A DNA stretch of 64,000 nt from Bacillota bacterium (GTDB lineage: Bacteria > Bacillota > Clostridia > Lachnospirales > Lachnospiraceae), in the NCBI GenBank assembly GCA_023408815.1, contig JAEYJO010000057.1, positions 1 to 64,000 on the forward strand, in the 5' to 3' direction. The notes below the pieces were generated by a model. The model saw only the letters and a list, made by a program, of their open reading frames with translations. It was not told the DNA's origin and made no database searches. The translations under genes and the position numbers were made by a program. This document shows, one piece after another, positions 60,758 to 64,000 of this stretch (positions are counted from its first letter, which is position 1; each line of letters starts with the position of its first letter).

Positions 60758-61660
60758 CTATTTTTCTCTGGTAATCAACTGTTTTATCAGAGCTTCCAAA
60801 AATTCATTTCTGTTATCAAAGGAACTTAAGATACCTGCGGCTTCCACCGAGAGACTTTCCACCTCCGCTTTCGCCCGTTCCATCCCCTTCAGCGCAACAT
60901 ATGTTGACTTATGATTCTTCTCATCGCTTCCAGTCTGCTTGCCTAATACCTCCAGGCTGCTCGTGATATCCAAAATATCATCCTGAATCTGAAATGCGAT
61001 ACCTACGTTATAAGCACATGTTTCTATCTTAAAAAGCTCCTCGTCCGAGGCTCCGGCTAACGTTGCCCCTATCATCATCGCACTCTGAATAAGAGCCGCC
61101 GTCTTATATCCGTAAATGAACAGAAGCTGATTCTGTGTCACCTCACCGCCCATATTCTCCGCTTCAATATCCGCAGTCTGCCCGCCGATCATTCCGTATA
61201 TGCCTGCCTTGCCTGCCAAAATGGAAAGTGCCCTGTACACCCTTTCCATCTCCTGCGCATTCTTCGTCCTTGAAAACGCTGAAACCGCCGTCTCAAAAGC
61301 GAAATTCAAAAGTGCATCCCCCGCCAGCACCGCCATGCCCTCTCCATAAACGGCATGGGTCGTCTTCCTTCCTCTCCGGTACTCATCATCGTCCATACAC
61401 GGCAAATCGTCGTGTACCAGGGAATAGGTATGTATCATCTCCAGAGCAGCCATAAAAGGCTCCTCCAGGCCTTCTTCCCCATTGAACATTTTATAAGTTT
61501 CCTGTAAAAGCATAGGACGAAGTCTTTTTCCGCCGGCCAGGATACTATAGTTCATAGCCTCTATCACCGTCTTCTGATATCCCTTTTCTTCCGGCAGAAA
61601 GCGACGAATAATTTCTTCTATCTGATCGGTTCTCTTTGCCATCTCATCTTTAAAATTCAT
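60758..61660 (-). CDS. ispA: Geranyl/farnesyl diphosphate synthase
   Basis: Condenses IPP with allylic diphosphates. The first Asp-rich motif is LVHDDLPCMDDDEYRRGRKTTHAV, the second is AFQIQDDILDITSS, and GGKRLRPMLL is near the N-terminus. About 300 residues is typical of short-chain FPP synthases. The start is uncertain: Met codons at 61678, 61672, 61660 and 61642 are in frame. The one at 61660 overlaps xseB by 11 bp and gives normal length. It is cotranscribed with xseA-xseB and dxs. Confidence 0.94.
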   Translation of the reverse strand: MNFKDEMAKRTDQIEEIIRRFLPEEKGYQKTVIEAMNYSILAGGKRLRPMLLQETYKMFNGEEGLEEPFMAALEMIHTYSLVHDDLPCMDDDEYRRGRKTTHAVYGEGMAVLAGDALLNFAFETAVSAFSRTKNAQEMERVYRALSILAGKAGIYGMIGGQTADIEAENMGGEVTQNQLLFIYGYKTAALIQSAMMIGATLAGASDEELFKIETCAYNVGIAFQIQDDILDITSSLEVLGKQTGSDEKNHKSTYVALKGMERAKAEVESLSVEAAGILSSFDNRNEFLEALIKQLITREK

Positions 61661-61865
61661 CCACTTCACCATCTTCATTTATCTGAAGAACCTTTTTTTC
61701 CACTTTGTCAATCTTGTCGTTGCAGTATTTCAGTATGTTCATTCCTTCCTTATATACGAAGAAGGAGTCCTCCAACGAGATATCTTCGGATTCCAGCTTA
61801 GCCACTGCTTCCTCCAGCTCCGAAAACGCTTCCTCTAATGTCAGTTCTTTTTTTTCTTCTCCCAT
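61650..61865 (-). CDS. xseB: Exodeoxyribonuclease VII small subunit
   Basis: The small helical subunit of exonuclease VII, which degrades single-stranded DNA. It contains TLEEAFSELEEAVAKLESEDISLEDSFFVYKEGMNIL, the diagnostic XseB pattern. Length (71) is normal. It overlaps xseA by 25 bp. Confidence 0.95.
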   Translation of the reverse strand: MGEEKKELTLEEAFSELEEAVAKLESEDISLEDSFFVYKEGMNILKYCNDKIDKVEKKVLQINEDGEVDEF

Positions 61866-63064
61866 ACAACGCTCTCCTTATCCACTGCCTTCGCTTTGAT
61901 CAGTCCGTTTTTCACATGGACATGCAGCATATCTCCAATTTCCACGCTGTGAATATCCGTCACAGTCCTGCCTGTTTCATCTGAGACATAGGAAAATCCC
62001 TGATTCAGCTTGTCCAAGGGTGACAGCCCCTTCAGTCTTTCTATATAGACCTCCAGTCTGTGTCTCTTTTTGGATACCTTACCGCGCATGGCTTCTTCCA
62101 GCCGCTCCTCCAACTTAAGTGCGAGGGTCCTCTTTTCCCGAATCTGCCCTGCCGGACTCAAATATCTTAATTTTATTTTTAAATTGTCCAGCCTGCCCTT
62201 GCATAGGTTGAGCTTATTCCTAAGCAGGCGCTTCAATGTATAATCATAATCTCTAAGTGTTTCTTCATATTTTCTATATTCATATACTGCCAGCTCCGCT
62301 GCCGCAGAAGGCGTTGGTGCACGCAAATCCGCCACGTAATCGGCAATCGTCGTATCCGTTTCGTGGCCTACCGCAGAAATGACCGGCACACTGCAGTCGA
62401 AAATCGCCTGTGCCACCGCCTCTTCATTGAATGCCCATAAATCTTCTATGGAGCCTCCTCCGCGGCCTGCGATAATCACATCCACACCATGGTGCTCAAG
62501 CGTCTTTATTCCCTTCACTATGGAGGAAGCGGCCTGTTCTCCTTGCACGATTGCAGGATATACCACGATCTGCACGTAGGGGTTTCGTCTGGATGCAATG
62601 TTGATGATATCTCTTACCGCAGCTCCGGTAGATGCCGTAACCACTCCCAGCATTTTTATATATTTAGGAATCGGCTGCTTATAAGAGCTATCGAACATCC
62701 CTCTTTCTTCCAACTCCCTTTTTAATTGCTCGAATCTTTCGTATAAAAGCCCTGCACCGTCTAACACGATCTGTTTGGCATAAAGCTGATACTTTCCATC
62801 CCTTTCGTATATATCTATAGCTCCGCCGGCAACTACCGACTGTCCTTCCTGCATCCGAAAAGCAAGACCGGAACGGTTTCCTGCAAACATAACACAGGAA
62901 ATCGTTCCTTTCTCATCCTTTAACGTAAAATAAATATGCCCCGAAGAATGATATTTGCAATTGCTCACTTCGCCTCTGACGAAAACCGATTGCAGCATAA
63001 AATCCTGCGTAAACATATTTTTAATATATGAATTTATTTGTGCTACAGTATATACATTCTGCAT
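61841..63064 (-). CDS. xseA: Exodeoxyribonuclease VII large subunit
   Basis: The catalytic subunit of exonuclease VII. The N-terminal OB fold (about 1-100) has VYTVAQINSYIKNMF, VRGEVSNCKYHSSGHIYFTLKDE. The nuclease region shows GVVTASTGAAVRDIINIASRRNP, IAGRGGGSIEDLWAFNEEAVAQAI and SAVGHETDTTIADYVADLRAPTPSAAAE. Length (407) is normal. It lies between nusB and xseB. Confidence 0.96.
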   Translation of the reverse strand: MQNVYTVAQINSYIKNMFTQDFMLQSVFVRGEVSNCKYHSSGHIYFTLKDEKGTISCVMFAGNRSGLAFRMQEGQSVVAGGAIDIYERDGKYQLYAKQIVLDGAGLLYERFEQLKRELEERGMFDSSYKQPIPKYIKMLGVVTASTGAAVRDIINIASRRNPYVQIVVYPAIVQGEQAASSIVKGIKTLEHHGVDVIIAGRGGGSIEDLWAFNEEAVAQAIFDCSVPVISAVGHETDTTIADYVADLRAPTPSAAAELAVYEYRKYEETLRDYDYTLKRLLRNKLNLCKGRLDNLKIKLRYLSPAGQIREKRTLALKLEERLEEAMRGKVSKKRHRLEVYIERLKGLSPLDKLNQGFSYVSDETGRTVTDIHSVEIGDMLHVHVKNGLIKAKAVDKESVVWEKKKKN

Positions 63065-63075
63065 AACTATCCCGC

Positions 63076-63471
63076 CTAAGCAAATTTAGCAAGAACTCCG
63101 TTAATAAATCCGGGAGAATTGTCCTGCCCAAACTTTTTTGCCAATTCTACAGCTTCATTGATCGCCACTCCCGTAGGAATTTCGTCATCGTATTTTATTT
63201 CATAAACAGCAAGACGAATAAGAGTCAGATCCACCTTCCCCATACGGGAAGTATCCCACCCTTTCGTTTCTTTATTAATCATCTCGTCAATGACGTCAAT
63301 CTTGGAAACAATATCTTCATACTTCTTCAAAATATAGCGTTCGCTTTCTTCATCCGCCGTATTTTCATCTTCAAAAAACAGCTTTTCCTGCTCCGGCATA
63401 TCCTCTTTCGCGTTGAATTCGACACGAAAGAGCAATTTGAAAATCTGTTCCCGCAGTTCTCTTCTTCCCAT
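63076..63471 (-). CDS. nusB: Transcription antitermination factor NusB
   Basis: Part of the rRNA antitermination complex. All helical, with RRELREQIFKLLFRVEF at the start and the family pattern LTLIRLAVYEIKYDDEIPTGVAINEAVELAKKFGQDNSPGFINGVL at the end. Length (131) is standard. It follows the Asp23 gene by 13 bases. Confidence 0.95.
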   Translation of the reverse strand: MGRRELREQIFKLLFRVEFNAKEDMPEQEKLFFEDENTADEESERYILKKYEDIVSKIDVIDEMINKETKGWDTSRMGKVDLTLIRLAVYEIKYDDEIPTGVAINEAVELAKKFGQDNSPGFINGVLAKFA

Positions 63472-63484
63472 GGGTATACTCTTC

Positions 63485-63871
63485 CTATCTGTCTTTTTGC
63501 ATATTCACGCCTGCGATGCGGATGTTCACGCTGGATACCTCGAGCCCTGTCATATTCTCAATGGCATTCTTCACCTTCTCCTGAACCTTGCGGCTGGTTA
63601 CGGGAATATTGTATCCATATTCCATGGTAAGCGCCAAATCGACCTCTACTACCTTATCCAGAACATCGACCTTTACGCCCTTCTTCATATTTTTCACGCC
63701 GACCATGCTCATCAGCTCGTTGGTCGCATTGCCCGCCATAGACGCAACACCTTCTACCTCCGTAGCCGCGATTCCCGCTATCATAGCGACCACATCGTCC
63801 GCTATTTTAACTGCTCCGGTGCTTTCATCCTCCTGCAATACATATGTGCTTCTATCTAATTCCTTTTCCAT
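63485..63871 (-). CDS. Asp23/Gls24-family envelope stress protein
   Basis: A DUF322/Asp23 protein of 128 residues, similar to YqhY: VKIADDVVAMIAGIAATEVEGVASMAG, LDKVVEVDLALTMEYGYNIP, and VQEKVKNAIENMTGLEVSSVNIRIAGV. YqhY genes lie beside nusB in Firmicutes and are linked to acetyl-CoA carboxylase control in Bacillus; that role is not provable here. GGAGG precedes the ATG. It is the first gene of the nusB-to-tlyA run in this window; further upstream DNA (63872-64000) shows only an A/T-rich leader. Confidence 0.92.
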   Translation of the reverse strand: MEKELDRSTYVLQEDESTGAVKIADDVVAMIAGIAATEVEGVASMAGNATNELMSMVGVKNMKKGVKVDVLDKVVEVDLALTMEYGYNIPVTSRKVQEKVKNAIENMTGLEVSSVNIRIAGVNMQKDR

Positions 63872-64000
63872 TTAAACGACCTCCATTCAATACGAAACTT
63901 AATTCTGTTTAAATATATCTATTTGTATAATATACCAAAATTTACGGCTTTTGCATAGACCTTTCTTTCGCGGCAAACGGGTATAACGGCAAGCTTTTTA

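Noticed and set aside
58850..61678. OLE RNA next to dxs-ispA
   Set aside because: OLE RNA is known from this gene context, but here the intergenic gaps are below 30 bp and leave no room for it.

Overview
The window looks like a chromosomal segment from a Gram-positive, endospore-lineage anaerobe of the class Clostridia, most likely a Lachnospiraceae relative (Clostridium cluster XIVa). This rests on gene order and families: argR-recN-spoIVB-spo0A, the yicC-remA-gmk-rpoZ-rimO-pgsA-cinA run, SpoIIM and SpoVB/MurJ-like flippases, CotF- and CotH-type coat proteins, RNase Y, and strong GGAGG ribosome sites. No rRNA, tRNA, CRISPR array, prophage or intact insertion sequence was seen. Most genes lie on the minus strand.

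Positions 1-8.5 kb hold thiamine pyrophosphokinase, a TPR protein, a YgjP-type metallohydrolase, a DEAD-box RNA helicase, and a three-gene surface module: CotH-type kinase, VTC-type polyphosphate polymerase and DUF4956 membrane protein. Positions 8.8-20.4 kb hold a sodium/solute symporter, a decayed acetyltransferase, gap-pgk-tpiA, histidinol phosphatase, the sulfur-transfer operon nifS-iscU-mnmA, a flippase and DAHP synthase. Positions 20.5-34.4 kb hold xerD, spoIIM, a Nudix hydrolase, an aminotransferase, rny, recX, recA with a LexA-type box, and the long yicC-to-cinA operon. Positions 34.6-39.7 kb hold rqcH on a divergent promoter, small spore-coat-like genes, mntP, a CPBP protease and an unknown protein.

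Positions 39.7-43.5 kb form an osmolyte unit: a glycine betaine ABC transporter behind a GntR/RCK_C regulator of BusR type, which suggests cyclic-di-AMP control. Next comes a 344-bp non-coding element with terminal inverted repeats and a 13-bp flanking direct repeat. Its two arms pair along most of its length, so it looks like a MITE-like or structured-RNA insertion. Positions 44.1-47.5 kb hold a small Cys-rich protein and a TPP-riboswitch-controlled thiamine salvage operon (thiD-thiM-thiE plus a HAD phosphatase). The HAD protein and the distant thiamine pyrophosphokinase could complete the route from ThMP to TPP.

Positions 47.6-64 kb hold a double-Nudix fusion, a RibD-C reductase, a MurJ-like flippase, glgA, and the sporulation/isoprenoid block running on the minus strand from asp23 to spo0A. 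The spo0A gene is remarkable. It keeps the DNA-binding domain but has lost nearly all of its phosphoacceptor receiver domain, although spoIVB next to it looks intact.

Start sites were moved from the longest frame whenever a Shine-Dalgarno sequence pointed to an internal codon. Family names come from reading the translated sequences and were not confirmed by database search.
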